DNA of 64,000 nt from CAIMUS01 sp963708455 (GTDB lineage: Bacteria; Pseudomonadota; Gammaproteobacteria; Competibacterales; Competibacteraceae), in contig CAVPSQ010000004.1 of NCBI GenBank assembly GCA_963708455.1, forward strand, positions 868,001 to 932,000, read 5' to 3'. The notes under the pieces are model-generated. The model did not search any database. It was given only the letters and a program-made list of their open reading frames with translations, and was not told where the DNA came from. Of this stretch, positions 62,478 through 64,000 are shown piece after piece; the first letter of the stretch is position 1; every line of letters begins with the position of its first letter. The position numbers were made by a program, and so were the translations under genes.

Positions 62478-64000
62478 CGCAGCTTACACCTTGCTTAAGG
62501 CTCGCCAGGATCTGAGTCTGGCCCAGGCTGGCGTACAGCTTCAAAGCTTGCGACTTACGGAGGCGAACGACAGCGTACAATTGGCGACGCTTCAACAAAC
62601 GCGCGCCCAGATACAGACCGATCATTATCAGGCGTTGCTTGATCAAGGTCTGCTCGAACAAGAAATACAAGCACTCGCCCTTCTGACTAATGCCGCTGGC
62701 TACCAGGCTACGGCATCGACCATGAGTTTTACCATCGCTGGTATCTACGGTGTTCAATTAGCGGGCGCTCTCATAGGGGCATTATTCACTGGAGGGGCAG
62801 CGATATTGGGTGCACTGCTAGCGGCTCCCAATCAAGTGGCAACTGGACTTTCCGCTTTAAGCCAAGGGTATTCCAGCCTCGCCGCCAAGGATCAAACTCG
62901 GGCCAGCATTCTGTCGACAGCCGCGAGCTATGAGCGGCGCCGGCAGGAATGGGAGTTGCAGGTGTCATTGGCCAAACAAGACGTAGAAATCGGTAAGCAG
63001 CAAAAGCTGATCGCAGACGACCGCGTGCAGGTGGTGGTGCAAGAAAAAGTGATCGCCCAGCTACAGACCAGCAATGCCAGAGATACCATCGAGTTTTTGA
63101 ATGGGAAATTTACCAACCTCGATCTCTACGACTGGATGAGCGACGTTCTGGAAGGAGTCTACCGTTTCTTCCTGCAACAGGCGACCGCGATGGCGAAGCT
63201 CGCCGAAAACCAGCTTGCCTTCGAGCGCCAGGAGATTCCGCCGGCTTTTATCCAGGCGGACTACTGGGATGTATCCGCCAATACCGGCGATAAGGCGCCG
63301 GATCGACGGGGTCTTACCGGTTCGGCGCGGCTGTCCCAGGATATCTACCAACTCGATCAGTACGCCTTCGATACCAACAAGCGTAAGCTGCAACTGGTCA
63401 AGATCATCTCGCTGGCGCGGCTGGCTCCGGCAGAGTTCCAGCGCTTCCGCGAAACCGGCCTGATGGTCTTTGCCACCCCGATGGAATTGTTCGATCGCGA
63501 TTTTCCCGGTCACTACCTGCGCCTGATCAAGCGCGTGCGCACCTCGGTCGTGGCGCTGATCCCACCCACCCAGGGCATTCACGCCACCCTCTCGAACACC
63601 GGTCTGTCCCGCGTCGTCATCGGCCCCGAGGTGTTCCAGACGGTCCCGATCCGGCGCGATCCCGAGTCGGTTGCCCTCACCTCACCCAGCAACGCCACCG
63701 GTTTGTTCGAACTGGAGCCCCAATCGGATATGCTGCTGCCCTTCGAAGGCACCGGCGTGGACACTCTCTGGGAGTTCCGCCTGCCCAGGGCAGCCAACCT
63801 GTTCGACTACCGCACCCTGGCCGACATGCTGATCACCATCGAATACACCGCGCTCAACAGTTTCGACTACCGTCAACAGGTCATCCAGCAGTTGGATTCC
63901 GCTGTCAGCGCCGACATGCCCTTCAGTTTCCGCAACCAGTTCGCTGATCCGTGGTACGACCTGCACAATCCTGACCAGACCGCAACGCCCATGACCGTGC
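62140..64000 (+). CDS. TcA-like toxin subunit, segment 4 (channel and TcB-binding region, 3' partial)
   Basis: After a third single-base frameshift (between about 62140 and 62175) the third frame becomes protein-like and stays open to the window end: VPLNPVLSALRLHAELNLYK, NIAGMQRQLEPYAAPTDT, the long coiled coil, the hydrophobic hairpin GVQLAGALIGALFTGGAAIL (channel tip), AFERQEIPPAFIQADYWDV, and the GHYLRLIKRVRTSVVALIPP region of the TcB-binding domain. The first in-frame ATG is at 62263. It is the C-terminal part of the same TcA gene; its stop is beyond the window. Confidence 0.85.

Overview
The window is about 64 kb of high-GC DNA (roughly 60% by eye) and reads as a chromosome segment of a gammaproteobacterium. 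The evidence is gammaproteobacterial gene order and content: dapA-bamC, tRNA-fMet followed by rimP-nusA-infB-rbfA-truB, clpS-clpA with infA, nagZ-hpt-methylthioinosine phosphorylase, rdgC, an Lpp-type lipoprotein, and a HsbR/HsbA-like partner-switching set. Uma2, relic transposase and YhaO/YhaN genes would suit an environmental lineage such as the Competibacteraceae, but that family-level placement is a guess.

Layout. 1-12.1 kb: the end of a membrane-bound PAS-GGDEF-EAL protein, rdgC, a NudJ-like Nudix hydrolase, phhB, clpS-clpA, infA, a methyltransferase, an HPt protein, a CYTH protein with an L,D-transpeptidase, and a minus-strand cluster of receiver, receiver-PP2C phosphatase and STAS genes. 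12.4-18.3 kb: nagZ-hpt-mtiP salvage genes and a four-gene polar amino acid ABC importer. 18.4-22.2 kb: cell-envelope genes, including two more L,D-transpeptidases flanking an Lpp-like lipoprotein, OsmC, and an orphan secretin N-domain protein. 22.6-31.5 kb: dnaE, two unrecognised genes, terC, a Spy/CpxP-like gene, and a divergent OmpR/EnvZ-type two-component system with a visible direct-repeat operator. 31.5-38.3 kb: initiator tRNA and the translation/transcription operon rimP-nusA-infB-rbfA-truB. 38.3-47.5 kb: bamC and dapA, a small ribbon-helix-helix/coiled-coil pair, Uma2, the YhaN/YhaO pair (Rad50/Mre11-like), and a decayed transposase.

47.7-64 kb: the accessory part. A 2,123-residue SpvB-TcdB-RHS protein (a fused TcB/TcC cocoon of a Tc toxin) is followed by a decayed, AT-richer C-terminal toxin tip. 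Next comes a very large TcA-like gene that continues past the window end. The TcA reading frame is interrupted by three single-base frameshifts, all in the same direction. It carries an embedded array of seven ~52-residue repeats that look like a PLL/fucolectin-type seven-bladed beta-propeller, placed just before the neuraminidase-like region. This toxin pair is the most unusual content of the window.

How the genes fit together: most of the window is housekeeping (translation, protein quality control, replication, cell wall). The regulatory genes (HPt, receiver-PP2C, STAS; c-di-GMP enzyme; envelope-stress-like two-component system) are typical of surface-lifestyle control. The Tc locus is the only clear candidate for antagonism or host interaction. 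Its frameshifts and the lost toxin tip suggest it is decaying, phase-variable, or affected by sequencing indels; reads would decide which.
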